The notes: generated by a model not told the origin, from the sequence alone. Numbered from the stretch's first letter, positions 32,376 to 42,915 are shown. The stretch is 64,000 nt of DNA from Promicromonospora sp. AC04 (GCF_003058225.1 NZ_QBUG01000001.1:62001-126000), one strand, 5' to 3'. Program-made: numbers and translations.

Positions 32376-35300
32376 ATGTCGCACCGGTCCAGAACGCCCC
32401 TGCTCGCCATAGCGGCTGTAACGGCATTAGCGGCGGCGTTCGCGCCGGCCGCCGTCGCGGTCACACCCTTCGCTCCGCCGGCCGCGGACAAGGTCGACCC
32501 GCGTGACCTCCTCGCCGAGGACCTCGTGCCGGCCGAGACCACCCCGCAGCCCGGCGTCGAGCGGACGCCGAACGTGCAGAAGCTGGCGCTCGGCCGCGGC
32601 ACCGCGGAGCGCACCTACCTGATCCGGCTGGCCGAGGCCGCCGTGCCCACCTATGACGGCGGCGTCGCCGGCCTGGACGCCACCACGCCCCGGGCCGGCC
32701 GGACGCTCGACCCGTCTGCCCCCCGGGTACGCGAGTACACCGAGTTCCTCGAGGCGGAGCAGGACGACTTCGTCACCCGCATGGAACGCACCCTGGGGCA
32801 CGACGTCGAGGTGCCGTTCACCTACCAGTTCGCCGTCAACGGCGTCTCGGCAGTCCTGACGCCGGAGGAGGCAGCAGAGGTCGCTCAGGACCCCGCCGTC
32901 GCGTACATCGCGCTCGACAAGGAGCACGAGCTGCACACGGACGCCGGTCCGGCCTGGAGCAACGCCGACGCGCTGTGGAACGCCGTCGAGGAGCTCGACC
33001 TGCCGGAGAACTACCAGGGCGAGGGTGTCGTGATCGGCACCATCGACACCGGCATCCACCCCTCCAGCCCCTCGTTCGCCGAGACCGGTGACGACGGCTA
33101 CACCCACACCAACCCGCTCGGCGCGGGCAACTACCTGGGCGTCTGCGACCCGGCGAACACCGACCAGTACGACCCCGACTTCCCGTGCAACGGCAAGCTC
33201 ATCGGCGCCTACGGGTTCCTGAGCGCCACCGACAAGAGCGCGCTGGACGAGGACGGGCACGGCTCGCACACGGGCTCGACGTCGGGTGGCAACGTCGTCG
33301 ACGACGTGACGCCGACCGCCCCTGAGGGCACGAACCCGCCGACGTTCGACATCTCCGGCGTCGCCCCGCACGCGAACGTCATCAGCTACCGGGGCTGCTG
33401 CACCACCTCGGGCCTGACGGCCTCGATCGACCAGGCGATCGCCGACGGCGTCGACGTCATCAACTACTCGATCGGCTCGCCCTCGCCGTCGGACCTGTGG
33501 AACGACTTCGACGCGCTCGGGTTCCTCAACGCGCGCGCCGCGGGCATCTTCGTGGCCACCTCGAACGGCAACGAGGGCCCCGGGTTCGCCACCACCGGCT
33601 CCCCCGCCGACGCCCCGTGGCTGACGTCCGTGGGCGCCTCGACGCACAACCGGCACGCGCTGAACGGCCTCACGAACCTGACCAGCAGCGCGGGCACCCT
33701 GCCCGACCTGACCGGCAAGTCCGTGACCGGGCCCCTGCCCGCCACGGCGATCATCGACGCGGGCGCCGTGGGCGACCCGCAGTGCACCACGACCACTGGC
33801 CACGAGGCGGACTACGCCGACAAGATCGTTGTCTGTGCCCGCGGCGGCAACGGCCGCGTGGCGAAGTCGTCCAACGTGGCGGCGCAGGGCGCCACCGGCT
33901 TCGTGCTGACGAACGACCAGGTCAACGCGGGCTCCCTGCTCGGTGACGCGTTCGCCGTCCCCGGCGTCGCGATCAGCTACGCCGACGGCGAGACGCTGCG
34001 GGCCTGGCTGGCCGAGGGCTCCGGCCACACCGGCGCGATCTCCGGCACCGCGTTCACCATCGACGACGCCCGCGGCGACACCATGGCCAGCTTCTCCTCG
34101 CGCGGCCCCAACCGGGCGGTCGACACGATAGTGCCGTCCATCACCGCGCCCGGCGTCGACATCCTCGCCGCGTACGGCGTCGCTGAGGGCGCCTACGACC
34201 ACGTCGAGTACGGCATCATCTCGGGCACCTCGATGTCCAGCCCGCACGTGGCCGGCGCAGGCGCCCTGCTCACGCAGGCCCGCCCGAGCTGGACCCCCGC
34301 CCAGCAGCAGTCGGCGCTCATGACCACCGCGCGCACCAGCGTGGTGGACTTCGACGGCTCGGCAGCCACCCCGTACGAACAGGGCAGCGGCCACATCGAC
34401 ATCGGGGCCGCCGCGCAGGCGGGCCTGCTGTTCGACGAGACCGGTGCGAACTACCTGGCCGCCGACCCGGAGGCGGGCGGCGACCCCAAGACGCTCAACC
34501 TGCCGTCCTTCGCCGACGGCCAGTGCCTCGCCACCTGCTCGTGGGAGCGGACGGCGGTCGCACCGGCGTCCGCACCGGCCGACGTCACGTGGACGGCGTC
34601 CGCGGTGACCGACGACGGGCTGTCGCTGGACGTGGCGCTCTCGCAGGCCACGGTGTCGCCCGGCGACTCGATCGGCATCTCCGTCGCGGCGGACGTGGCC
34701 GACGCCCCCGAGGGCGAGACGCTGTTCGGGCGCATCACGCTCACCCCGAGCAACCCCGACGTCCCGGCGGTGACCCTGCCGGTCGCCGTCGTCCCGTCCG
34801 GGGCGATCCTGCCCGACGAGATCGACATCACCACGCGCCGGAACACCGGCTCGCAGTCCGTGACCGACATCCGCTCCATCGCGGTCAGTGACTTCACCGG
34901 CTCGGTGCAGGGCTTGGTGGCGGCCGACCTCCACGAGGGCTCCCTCAGCCAGGACCCGACGAACGGCTCGCCGTACGACGACCTGAGCCAGGTCGAGGTC
35001 ACCACCCTGGAGGTGCCCGCCGACGCGGCGCGGCTCGTCGCGGAGATCACCGCGGCCGAGGCGCCGGACCTCGACATGTTCGTGGGCACCGGCGACACAC
35101 CGAGCGCCGCGACCGAGGTGTGCGCATCCGCGACGTCGTCCGCCGCCGAGGCCTGCGACATCCCCGACCCGGAGGCCGGGACGTGGTGGGTGCTGGTCCA
35201 GAACTGGACCGGCACCGCGAACCAGCCGGACGCGCACACGCTGGCCACCGCCGTCGTCCCGTCCGAGGACCTCGGCAACGCCGGCGTGGCCGGCCCCGAG

Positions 35301-36905
35301 GGCGAGGTGCCCGTGGGCGACCCGTACGACGTCCGGGTGCACTGGAACCTGCCCGACGCCGCCGAGGGCGACCTGTTCTTCGGCACCGCGGTGCTCGGCA
35401 GCTCGCCGGACACCCCGGGCGACATCGGCGAGATCCCGGTCCGCCTGGCCCGCATGGCCGACGACGTGACCAAGACCGCGTCCGTGGCCGAGGCGGGGAT
35501 CGGCGACACGATCGGGTACGACATCTCCGTCGCGCCCAACGTGACGCCGGAGGATCTCACCTACACGGTCACCGACACGGTGCCCGACGGGCTCACCATC
35601 GACCCCGAGTCGGTGACCGCGGGCGGCGTGGTCGACGGGCAGACCATCACGTGGGAGGTCGACATGCCCACGCAGGTGGGCGCGGTGGGCGCCTACGAGG
35701 CCTCCACACCCGCGGACGATCCGCAGTGCGCGGCGTGGGCCGGGTTCCTCGACCTGGGTTCGGTCGGCATCGGGTTCAGTCCGCTCGACGGCGACAGCCA
35801 GGCCATCAACGCGTTCGCGAACATCGGCCCGTTCCCGCACTACGCCGACCAGTCGCCGAACCTCACCGTCTCCGACGACGGCCTGATCACCATCGCCGGC
35901 GGGTACGGCGGCGAGCCGTGGGTCCCGCAGTCGCTGCCGGCCGCGGCGGCCCCGAACGGCGTCATCGCGCCGCTCTGGTCCGACCTCGAGCTGTCGTTGG
36001 CGAACGACCGGGGCGTGCGGCTGGCCACCTCCGGTGGCCAGGTCGCGGTGGTTCAGTGGGACGACCCATTCCCCTTCGGCGGCGACCCGGCCGACCTGTC
36101 CAACTCCGTGGGGACCTTCCAGGCCTGGATCTACAACACGGTGGCGGACGACCGACCGGAGATCACGTTCGAGTACGGCGACCTCGGGACGCTGCCCGAG
36201 CTGGCCACCATCGGGATCGAGAACCTCGCGGGGACCCTCGGCACCGCCGTGGTGAACGCGGGCGACCCGGCCGCGGCCCTGACCGAGGGCGGCAGCGTCT
36301 GCCTCGACTACATAGGGCCGGACGTCGACCCGGCCACCCTGTCGTACGAGGTCACGGTGGACCCTGACGCGATCACCGGCACGTACACCAACGCCGCCGA
36401 GCACGTCACGTCCGACCCGTTCGACGAGCCCGCCGTGGCGTCGGCCGACGTCGCCGTGTCCGGCCTGGCACCGTGCGACGAGGTGCTGACCGGCCGGCAG
36501 AACGGCCGCATCGCCGTCACGGAGGGCACCACCTGCGTGGACGACGCCACGGTGGTAGGCCAGATCACCGTGTCCGACGGCGCGGGACTCCGCGTCACCG
36601 ACTCGCGGCTCACCGCGCTGGTCCGCGCCACGGAAGCGTCCGAGGTCCGCGTGTGCGACACGCGGCTCACGGGCACGCTGACCGTGAGCCGGAGCTCGGG
36701 GGTCACGATCGGCGACCCGGCGGCCGAGTGCGGGGGCAACCAGGTGACCGGCCCGGTCACCGTCTCCCGGTCCGAGGGTCCCGTGATCGGGGGCAACCGG
36801 ATCACCGGGGTGCTCACGTGCCTCAGCAACGACCCGCCGCCCAACAACAACGGCTCGCCCAACACGGTCCGGGGCAAGCAGCTCGGCCAGTGCAAGGACC
36901 TGTGA
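32376..36905 (+). CDS. Large secreted subtilisin-like (S8) serine protease
   Basis: 1509 residues. Signal peptide (about 1-27), inhibitor-I9-like propeptide (FLEAEQDDFVTRMERTLG to VAYIALDKEHEL), then an S8 domain with the complete triad: VVIGTIDTGIHP (Asp near 224), DEDGHGSHTGSTSGG (His near 293), ATSNGNEGPG (oxyanion Asn) and ISGTSMSSPHVAGAGALL (Ser near 619). A PA domain is inserted between His and Ser (about 445-560). A fibronectin-like region, a DUF11-like repeat (TKTASVAEAGIGDTIGYDIS) and a C-terminal beta-helix-like region follow. There is no sorting signal, so it is freely secreted or held by its C-terminal repeats. The likely role is degradation of extracellular protein. Confidence 0.93.
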   Translation: MSHRSRTPLLAIAAVTALAAAFAPAAVAVTPFAPPAADKVDPRDLLAEDLVPAETTPQPGVERTPNVQKLALGRGTAERTYLIRLAEAAVPTYDGGVAGLDATTPRAGRTLDPSAPRVREYTEFLEAEQDDFVTRMERTLGHDVEVPFTYQFAVNGVSAVLTPEEAAEVAQDPAVAYIALDKEHELHTDAGPAWSNADALWNAVEELDLPENYQGEGVVIGTIDTGIHPSSPSFAETGDDGYTHTNPLGAGNYLGVCDPANTDQYDPDFPCNGKLIGAYGFLSATDKSALDEDGHGSHTGSTSGGNVVDDVTPTAPEGTNPPTFDISGVAPHANVISYRGCCTTSGLTASIDQAIADGVDVINYSIGSPSPSDLWNDFDALGFLNARAAGIFVATSNGNEGPGFATTGSPADAPWLTSVGASTHNRHALNGLTNLTSSAGTLPDLTGKSVTGPLPATAIIDAGAVGDPQCTTTTGHEADYADKIVVCARGGNGRVAKSSNVAAQGATGFVLTNDQVNAGSLLGDAFAVPGVAISYADGETLRAWLAEGSGHTGAISGTAFTIDDARGDTMASFSSRGPNRAVDTIVPSITAPGVDILAAYGVAEGAYDHVEYGIISGTSMSSPHVAGAGALLTQARPSWTPAQQQSALMTTARTSVVDFDGSAATPYEQGSGHIDIGAAAQAGLLFDETGANYLAADPEAGGDPKTLNLPSFADGQCLATCSWERTAVAPASAPADVTWTASAVTDDGLSLDVALSQATVSPGDSIGISVAADVADAPEGETLFGRITLTPSNPDVPAVTLPVAVVPSGAILPDEIDITTRRNTGSQSVTDIRSIAVSDFTGSVQGLVAADLHEGSLSQDPTNGSPYDDLSQVEVTTLEVPADAARLVAEITAAEAPDLDMFVGTGDTPSAATEVCASATSSAAEACDIPDPEAGTWWVLVQNWTGTANQPDAHTLATAVVPSEDLGNAGVAGPEGEVPVGDPYDVRVHWNLPDAAEGDLFFGTAVLGSSPDTPGDIGEIPVRLARMADDVTKTASVAEAGIGDTIGYDISVAPNVTPEDLTYTVTDTVPDGLTIDPESVTAGGVVDGQTITWEVDMPTQVGAVGAYEASTPADDPQCAAWAGFLDLGSVGIGFSPLDGDSQAINAFANIGPFPHYADQSPNLTVSDDGLITIAGGYGGEPWVPQSLPAAAAPNGVIAPLWSDLELSLANDRGVRLATSGGQVAVVQWDDPFPFGGDPADLSNSVGTFQAWIYNTVADDRPEITFEYGDLGTLPELATIGIENLAGTLGTAVVNAGDPAAALTEGGSVCLDYIGPDVDPATLSYEVTVDPDAITGTYTNAAEHVTSDPFDEPAVASADVAVSGLAPCDEVLTGRQNGRIAVTEGTTCVDDATVVGQITVSDGAGLRVTDSRLTALVRATEASEVRVCDTRLTGTLTVSRSSGVTIGDPAAECGGNQVTGPVTVSRSEGPVIGGNRITGVLTCLSNDPPPNNNGSPNTVRGKQLGQCKDL

Positions 36906-36920
36906 CGCACTGACCCTCTG

Positions 36921-36958
36921 ACGGCAGCGGCGCCGCTCCCCCTGGGGGCGGCACCGTT
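36921..36958. terminator. Terminator-like hairpin after the subtilase gene
   Basis: An imperfect G+C-rich inverted repeat (gcggcgccgctcccc against ggggcggcaccg, with a bulge) 15 bases after the stop. The rest of the gap up to 37178 holds no convincing gene. Confidence 0.5.
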
Positions 36959-37178
36959 GTCGTGTCGGATGCGCTCGGCCGTGTCCGTGATGCTCTCGTG
37001 TCGGCACGGGGAGGTGGATGCTCAGGGGCGCACCGCGGCGCCGGCCCTGCCGGTCCGGATCAGGACGTCTTTCACGAGCTGACCGTCGAACGCTCCTGGT
37101 CCCCGGACCGTGTTGAGCAGTGGTGGCAGGGCGCGCTGGTACGGGAGCTGCTCGGCTGAAGCGGCTGAAACGACCCGC

Positions 37179-37673
37179 TCAGAAACCGAACGTCAAGACG
37201 CGCGGCACCTCGGTGCCGTGGCGCCCGGCGTCGTGCACGGCGCGCAGCACTACCGCCTCGTGCGGAACGAGTGGCTCCGGGAGGGCGACGAACGGGAACC
37301 AGGCCAGGTCCGCCGCCTTGTCGGGCTCCTGGATCGACGGGGTCCCGGTCCAGCGGGTTACCTCGAACATGAAGTCGACCCGCTGCTCGATCGTGGGCCC
37401 GCCCGGTTCGCCGCGGTGCAGCACCGTCAGCGGCCGGACGTCGTCGGGCGCCACGACCACGCCGAGCTCCTCATGGGCCTCACGCACTGCGGCGTCGATG
37501 ACCGACTCGCCCTCCTCGACGTGGCCTGCGGCCGCGCAGGCCCAGAACCCGTCGCGGTAGCCGGTGCCCTGCCGCAGCTGGAGCAGCACCTGACCCTCGC
37601 GCCGGAAGAAGAGGTAGGCGGCCGGTACCAGCGAGAAGTGCACGTGGTCGCCCTCGCTGTAGCGGTCGGTCAC
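37179..37673 (-). CDS. NUDIX hydrolase
   Basis: 164 residues. The Nudix box is complete: GHVEEGESVIDAAVREAHEE followed by LGV (about 50-72), with the REAHEE metal-binding acidic residues intact. VLLQLRQGTGYRDGFWACAA before it and PDKAADLAWFPF after it fit the MutT/ADP-sugar branch. It cleaves a nucleoside diphosphate linked to something else; the substrate is unknown. The ATG overlaps the dnaE stop by 4 bases, so it is translated with the replicative polymerase. A house-cleaning role towards damaged nucleotides would fit that coupling (inference). Confidence 0.9.
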   Translation of the reverse strand: MTDRYSEGDHVHFSLVPAAYLFFRREGQVLLQLRQGTGYRDGFWACAAAGHVEEGESVIDAAVREAHEELGVVVAPDDVRPLTVLHRGEPGGPTIEQRVDFMFEVTRWTGTPSIQEPDKAADLAWFPFVALPEPLVPHEAVVLRAVHDAGRHGTEVPRVLTFGF

Positions 37674-40600
37674 GACAGGCAGCCCTGCCCGAGCAGCGCC
37701 TTGAGATCGCCGAACAGCGCCGGCGACTTCTCCACGCGCAGGCTGTCGGCGGCCCGGACCACCGTCCGCTTACCGGGCTCGGCAACCGCGACGTGCACCT
37801 CCGCCGAACCGGGGTGCGTGGCGAGCACCTCGCGCAGCCGGATCATGACCGGCTCAACGGCCCGGCTGTGCGGCACGGTCACGGCCAGCGGCGAGTCGGA
37901 CCCGACCGTGATGTCCGGCAGAGCCACCTCCATGGCCTGCAGCTGCATCGACTCGTCGCGACGGCGCACCTTGCCGCGCAGCACCACCACCTGGTCCTCA
38001 GCGAGCATGGTCGAGTACGCAAGGTAGGTCTCGCCGAAGAACATGACCTCGACGGCACCCTCCAGATCCTCGACGGTCACGGCGGCCCACGGGTTGCCGT
38101 TCTTGCTCATCTTGCGCTGCACCGAGGTGAGCAGGCCGGCCACGGTGACCACCGAGTTGTCCGGGCGGTGCTCGTCGGTGAGCAGCGAGGCGATCGAGGT
38201 GTCGGCGGCCCGCTGCAGCACGTGCTCCAGCCCGGACAGCGGGTGGTCGCTGACGTACAGGCCGAGCATCTCGCGCTCGAACTGCAGCTTCTGCTTCTTC
38301 TCCCAGTCCGGCAGGTCCGGGACCTCGACGGAGAAGCCCATCCCCGCCTCGTCGTCGCCCGCGCCGCCGAAGTCCGCGAACAAGTCGAACTGACCCTCGG
38401 CCTCCTTGCGCTTCACGCCGATCACGGAGTCGACGGCCTGCTCGTGGACCACGAGCAGCGAGCGCCGCGTGTGCCCGAGCGAGTCGAACGCACCGGCCTT
38501 GATGAGCGACTCGATGGTGCGCTTGTTGCAGACGGGCGCGGGGACCTTGTCGAGGAAGTCCTGGAACGACGTGAAGGCGCCCTTGGCCTCCCGGCTCTCC
38601 ACAATCGCGTCGACGACGTTGCGGCCGACGTTCCGCACGCCGGTGAGCCCGAAGCGGATGTCGCCCTTGACCGCCGTGAACTTGGCGGCGGAGTCGTTGA
38701 CGTCCGGCGGGAGCACCGTGATGCCCATGCGGCGGCACTCGTTGAGGTAGAGCGCCATCTTGTCCTTGTTGTCGCCCACCGACTGCAGCAGCCCCGCCAT
38801 GTACTCGGCGGGGTAGTTCGCCTTGAGGTAGGCGGTCCAGTAGGCGACGAGGCCGTAGCCGGCGGAGTGCGCCTTGTTGAAGGCGTAGCCGGCGAACGGG
38901 ACCAGCGTGTCCCAGACCGCCTTGATCGCTCCGGCGCTGTACCCCTTCTCCTTGGCGCCCTTCTCGAAGTTGACGTACTCCTTGGCCAGCACCTCGGGCT
39001 TCTTCTTGCCCATGGCGCGGCGGAGCAGGTCGGCCTGGCCGAGCGAGTAGCCGGCCATGATCTGGGCGGCGCGCTGCACCTGCTCCTGGTAGACGATCAG
39101 GCCGTAGGTCTCGTCGAGGATCTCCGCGAACGGCTCGACGACCTCGGAGTGGATCGCCTCGATCTGCTGCTGCTTGTTCTTGCGCAGCGCGTAGTTGATG
39201 TGCGAGTTCATGCCCATCGGCCCGGGCCGGTACAGGGCGATGACGGCGGAGACGTCCTCGAAGTTGTCGGGCCGCATCTGCCGCAGCAGGGATCGCATGG
39301 CGCCGCCGTCGAGCTGGAACACGCCGAGCGTGTTGCCGCTGGCGAGCAGCTCGTAGGTGGGCTTGTCGTCGAGCGCCACCTTCTCGATGTCGATCGGGTC
39401 CTTGCCGTTCATCACGATGTTCTCGAGCGCGTCGTCGAGGATCGTGAGGTTCCGCAGACCGAGGAAGTCCATCTTGATCAGGCCGAGGCCCTCGGACGTC
39501 GGGTAGTCGAACTGCGTGATGATCGCGCCGTCCTGCGGGCGCTTCATGATCGGGATGATGTCGATCAGCGGGTCGCTCGACATGATCACGCCGGCCGCGT
39601 GCACGCCCCACTGGCGCTTCAGACCCTCGATACCGCGCGCGAGCTCCACCACGCGCTGGGCCTCGGGGTCGGCCTCGTGCACCTGGCGGAACTCGGCCGC
39701 CTCGGAGTACCGCTTGTCCTTCGGGTCGAAGATGCCGCTCAGCGAGATGTCCTTGCCCATGACGGCGGGCGGCATGGCCTTGGTGAGCTTCTCCCCCATG
39801 GCGTACGGCATGCCGAGCAGCCGGGCGGAGTCCTTGAGGGCCTGCTTGGCCTTGATGGTGCCGTAGGTGACGATCTGGGCCACGCGGTCGTCGCCGTACT
39901 TCTCCGTGACGTACCGGATGGCCTCGCCGCGCCGACGTTCGTCGAAGTCGACGTCGACGTCGGGCATGGAGACGCGCTCCGGGTTGAGGAAGCGCTCGAA
40001 GATCAGGCCGTGCTCCAGCGGGTCCAGCTCGGTGATGCCCATCAGGTAGGACACCATCGACCCTGCGGCCGAACCACGCCCCGGCCCCACCCGGATGCCC
40101 TGGTCCTTGGACCAGTTGATGAAGTCGGCGACCACGAGGAAGTACCCCGGGAAGCCCATCTGGATGATGACCTCGACCTCGTAGTCGGCCTGCTTGCGCA
40201 CCGCGTCCGAGTAGCCGTTCGGGTACCGGCGCAGCAGGCCCGCCTCGACCTCCTTGATGAACCAGGAGATCTCGTCCTCGCCGTCCGGCACGGGGAAGCG
40301 CGGCATGTAGTTGGCCGAGGTGTCGAACGAGACCTCGCACTGCTCGGCGATGAGCAGCGTGTTGTCGCACGCCTCGGGAAGCTCCTTGAAGACCTTGCGC
40401 ATCTCGGCGGCGGACTTCACGTAGTAGCCCGAGCCGTCGAACTTGAAGCGGTTCGGGTCGTCCAGCGTGGAGCCGGAGTTGATCGCCAGCAGCGCCTCCT
40501 GGCTGGTCGAGTCCTCCTCACGCACGTAGTGCAGGTCGTTCGTGGCCACCAGCTTGGCGCCGATGACCTTGGACAGCTCGAGTAGCTCCTTGGTCACCCG

Positions 40601-41221
40601 GGTCTCGATGTCGAGCCCGTGGTCCATCAGCTCGACGTAGTAGTTCTCCTTGCCGAAGATCTCCTGCAGCTCACCCGCATACCGGACCGCCTCGTCCCAC
40701 TGCCCGAGCCGCAGCCGCGTCTGGATCTCGCCCGACGGGCAGCCGGTGGTGGCGATGAGCCCGTCGGAGTACCGCTCCAGCAGCTCCCGGTCCATCCGGG
40801 GCCACTTGCCCATCTGGCCCTCCAGGGAGGCCAGGGAGGACGCCCGGAACAGGTTGTGCATACCGGTGTTGTTCTTGCTCAGCAGCGTCATGTGGGTGTA
40901 CGCGCCGCGCGCGGAGACGTCGTCGGACTCCTGGCCCGCCTCGCCGTAGCGCACACGCGTCTGGTCGAACCGGCTGGTGCCCGGCGTGACGTACGCCTCG
41001 ACGCCGATGATCGGCTTGATGCCCACCTTCTGCGCCTGCGCCCAGAACTCGTGCGCACCGAACAGGTACCCGTGGTCGGTCGTCGCGATGGCGTGCTGGC
41101 CCTGCCGCGCGACCTCCTCCATGAGGTCGCCGATCCGCGCCGCACCGTCCAGCATCGAGAACTCGGTGTGGACGTGGAGGTGGACGAAGTCGTCGCTCTT
41201 CGAAGCGGTGGCGGTGGGCAT
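37670..41221 (-). CDS. dnaE: DNA polymerase III alpha subunit DnaE
   Basis: 1183 residues, the length of DnaE1. N-terminal PHP domain (FVHLHVHTEFSMLDGAARI, residues 12-30), palm with MPDVDVDFDERRRGEAIRYV carrying the catalytic aspartates and KMDFLGLRNLTILDDAL, then tandem helix-hairpin-helix and an OB fold near the C-terminus (VTVAGLLTSVQRKMSKNG). It is the replicative polymerase catalytic subunit. The start MPTATASKSDD is chosen because the extension to 41251 is not conserved-looking and AGGA stands before 41221. It follows rluD in the lspA-rluD-dnaE order common in actinobacteria. Confidence 0.96.
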   Translation of the reverse strand: MPTATASKSDDFVHLHVHTEFSMLDGAARIGDLMEEVARQGQHAIATTDHGYLFGAHEFWAQAQKVGIKPIIGVEAYVTPGTSRFDQTRVRYGEAGQESDDVSARGAYTHMTLLSKNNTGMHNLFRASSLASLEGQMGKWPRMDRELLERYSDGLIATTGCPSGEIQTRLRLGQWDEAVRYAGELQEIFGKENYYVELMDHGLDIETRVTKELLELSKVIGAKLVATNDLHYVREEDSTSQEALLAINSGSTLDDPNRFKFDGSGYYVKSAAEMRKVFKELPEACDNTLLIAEQCEVSFDTSANYMPRFPVPDGEDEISWFIKEVEAGLLRRYPNGYSDAVRKQADYEVEVIIQMGFPGYFLVVADFINWSKDQGIRVGPGRGSAAGSMVSYLMGITELDPLEHGLIFERFLNPERVSMPDVDVDFDERRRGEAIRYVTEKYGDDRVAQIVTYGTIKAKQALKDSARLLGMPYAMGEKLTKAMPPAVMGKDISLSGIFDPKDKRYSEAAEFRQVHEADPEAQRVVELARGIEGLKRQWGVHAAGVIMSSDPLIDIIPIMKRPQDGAIITQFDYPTSEGLGLIKMDFLGLRNLTILDDALENIVMNGKDPIDIEKVALDDKPTYELLASGNTLGVFQLDGGAMRSLLRQMRPDNFEDVSAVIALYRPGPMGMNSHINYALRKNKQQQIEAIHSEVVEPFAEILDETYGLIVYQEQVQRAAQIMAGYSLGQADLLRRAMGKKKPEVLAKEYVNFEKGAKEKGYSAGAIKAVWDTLVPFAGYAFNKAHSAGYGLVAYWTAYLKANYPAEYMAGLLQSVGDNKDKMALYLNECRRMGITVLPPDVNDSAAKFTAVKGDIRFGLTGVRNVGRNVVDAIVESREAKGAFTSFQDFLDKVPAPVCNKRTIESLIKAGAFDSLGHTRRSLLVVHEQAVDSVIGVKRKEAEGQFDLFADFGGAGDDEAGMGFSVEVPDLPDWEKKQKLQFEREMLGLYVSDHPLSGLEHVLQRAADTSIASLLTDEHRPDNSVVTVAGLLTSVQRKMSKNGNPWAAVTVEDLEGAVEVMFFGETYLAYSTMLAEDQVVVLRGKVRRRDESMQLQAMEVALPDITVGSDSPLAVTVPHSRAVEPVMIRLREVLATHPGSAEVHVAVAEPGKRTVVRAADSLRVEKSPALFGDLKALLGQGCLS

Positions 41222-41305
41222 GCCGTCGATCCTATGACGGCTGTCCGACACTCAAAGCACCCCGCTCGGCGTTCCGCGTTCTGCTTCGAAAGGAGCCGAC
41301 AGGGC

Positions 41306-41317
41306 AGATGCAAACTG
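41306..41317. repeat. Solitary copy of a palindrome arm (agatgcaaactg)
   Basis: The bases cagatgcaaactgc between dnaE and rluD repeat 12 bases of the right arm of the 1660-1740 palindrome (gatgcaaactgc). A chance match of that length is unlikely in 64 kb. No partner arm is seen nearby. Confidence 0.4.
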
Positions 41318-42247
41318 CTACTTGTACGCGCCCCGCACCACGTCGAGCGCGGCCTCCAGATCGGCCGGATACGGCGACTCCACCTCGATCCAGCGCCCCG
41401 TCGTCGGATGCTCGAAGCCCAGCCGGTGCGCGTGCAGCCACTGCCTGGTCAGCCCCACCTTGGAGGCCAGCACGGGGTCCGCGCCGTAGGTGAGATCCCC
41501 CACGAGCGGATGGCGCAGCGCCGCGAAGTGCACCCGGATCTGGTGGGTGCGCCCGGTCTCCAGGTGCACCTCCAGCAGCGAGGCCGCCGACAGCATCTCG
41601 AGCGTCTCGTAGTGCGTCACCGAAGGCTTGCCGTCCGCGGTCACCGCGAACTTCCAGTCCGAGCTGGGGTGCCGGCCGATCGGCGCGTCGATGGTGCCCG
41701 ACGTCGGGTCCGGGTGCCCCTGGGCGAGCGCGTGGTAGACCTTGTCGACGGTGCGCTCCTTGAAGGCGCGCTTGAGGCCCGTGTACGCGAGCTCCGACTT
41801 CGCCACGACCATCAGGCCGGAGGTCCCGACGTCGAGCCGGTGCACGATCCCCTGCCGCTCCGCGGCACCCGACGTCGACACGCGGTAGCCCGCTGCGATG
41901 AGTGCCCCGACCACGGTGGGTCCGGTCCAGCCCGGCGACGGGTGCGCCGCCACGCCGACCGGCTTGTCGATCACGACCAGGTCGTCGTCGTCGTACACGA
42001 TGCCCATGCCGGGCACGGGCTCCGCCACCACCTCGACGGCGGGGCGTTCCTCCGGCATGTCCACCTCGAGCCAGCCGCCCGGCACGACCCGGTCCGACTT
42101 GCCCACCTGGCGCCCGTCGAGGCGCACGGCGCCCGCCTCCGCGAGCTCCGCCGCGCGCGTCCGGGAGAAGCCGAGCATCCGGGCCAGCGCGGCGTCGACG
42201 CGGTCGCCCGCCAGCCCGTCAGGGACGGGCAGCGTCCGCAGCGCCAT
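41318..42247 (-). CDS. rluD: Ribosomal large-subunit pseudouridine synthase, RluD family
   Basis: 309 residues. N-terminal S4 domain ([20 protein letters not shown]), then the RluA/RluD catalytic domain with [19 protein letters not shown], whose Asp (near 139) is the nucleophile, and [19 protein letters not shown] and DLTYGAD. It converts uridines to pseudouridine, in 23S rRNA by family analogy. It shares one base with the lspA stop (TGATG), the usual lspA-rluD pair. Confidence 0.92.
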   Translation of the reverse strand: MALRTLPVPDGLAGDRVDAALARMLGFSRTRAAELAEAGAVRLDGRQVGKSDRVVPGGWLEVDMPEERPAVEVVAEPVPGMGIVYDDDDLVVIDKPVGVAAHPSPGWTGPTVVGALIAAGYRVSTSGAAERQGIVHRLDVGTSGLMVVAKSELAYTGLKRAFKERTVDKVYHALAQGHPDPTSGTIDAPIGRHPSSDWKFAVTADGKPSVTHYETLEMLSAASLLEVHLETGRTHQIRVHFAALRHPLVGDLTYGADPVLASKVGLTRQWLHAHRLGFEHPTTGRWIEVESPYPADLEAALDVVRGAYK

Positions 42248-42915
42248 CAGGCCGAGTCGCCCTGGGCGGCATCCGGCTTGCCGGCCGGCTTGACAGCGGA
42301 CTCGTCGACGGGCGCCTCATCGCGCTCGTCGGCCGGCTTCTCAGCAGGCTCCTCGCCCGTGTGGCGCTTGCCGTCCAAACCGATCCCCCGCAGGGACAGC
42401 AGCGCGATCAGCACGGCCGCGCCGACGACGGCGATGTCCGCCACGTTGCCCACGAAGAAGCCCGCGTAGTCGATGAAGTCCACGACGTGGCCGCGCGCGA
42501 ACCCCGGTTCCCGCGCCAGGCGGTCCACGAGGTTCCCGACGGCGCCACCGAGCAGCAGGCCGAGCGCGACGGCCCAGCCCCGCGACCCGAGCCGCCCGAT
42601 CGCTCGGACGATGAAGACCACGACGACCACCACCACGATGGTCAGGATCCAGGTGTAGCCCGACGCGATCGACAGCGCGGCACCCGGGTTGTAGATCAGG
42701 CGCAGCTGCAGCAGCTCGCCCACGAGCGGGATCGGGGCACCGTCAACGGACAGGGCGGACTCGGCCCACCACTTGGTCAGCTGGTCGGCGGCCAGGACGA
42801 AGGCCGCGAGCACGCCGGTCCAGACAACAAGCACACGGCTGCCCGACGGCGGGGGCGTGGCTGCGGGACTCGTCTCGTCACCGGCCACGGCGGAGGGTTC
42901 AGCGGGAGTAGACAT
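42247..42915 (-). CDS. lspA: Lipoprotein signal peptidase II
   Basis: 222 residues with four membrane helices. The two catalytic aspartates are in [11 protein letters not shown] (near 130) and [11 protein letters not shown] (near 155), and ADQLTKWW and IYNPGAALS are the other family motifs. It removes signal peptides from prolipoproteins such as those at 641-1627, 13702-14985 and 19365-20114. The hydrophilic tail of about 45 residues rich in Lys, Asp, Glu and Pro after the last helix is longer than in E. coli and probably cytoplasmic. Confidence 0.94.
   Translation of the reverse strand: MSTPAEPSAVAGDETSPAATPPPSGSRVLVVWTGVLAAFVLAADQLTKWWAESALSVDGAPIPLVGELLQLRLIYNPGAALSIASGYTWILTIVVVVVVVFIVRAIGRLGSRGWAVALGLLLGGAVGNLVDRLAREPGFARGHVVDFIDYAGFFVGNVADIAVVGAAVLIALLSLRGIGLDGKRHTGEEPAEKPADERDEAPVDESAVKPAGKPDAAQGDSA

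Noticed and set aside
32427-37007. Very long open frame on the minus strand opposite the subtilase gene
   Set aside because: It mirrors the coding strand in G+C-rich DNA; the translation is a low-complexity Arg/Gly/Val/Ala string without recognisable domains, while the plus strand carries a clear S8 protease.
37793-40585. Long plus-strand frame opposite dnaE
   Set aside because: It is an antisense shadow; the dnaE frame has complete PHP and polymerase motifs and the plus frame has no domain.
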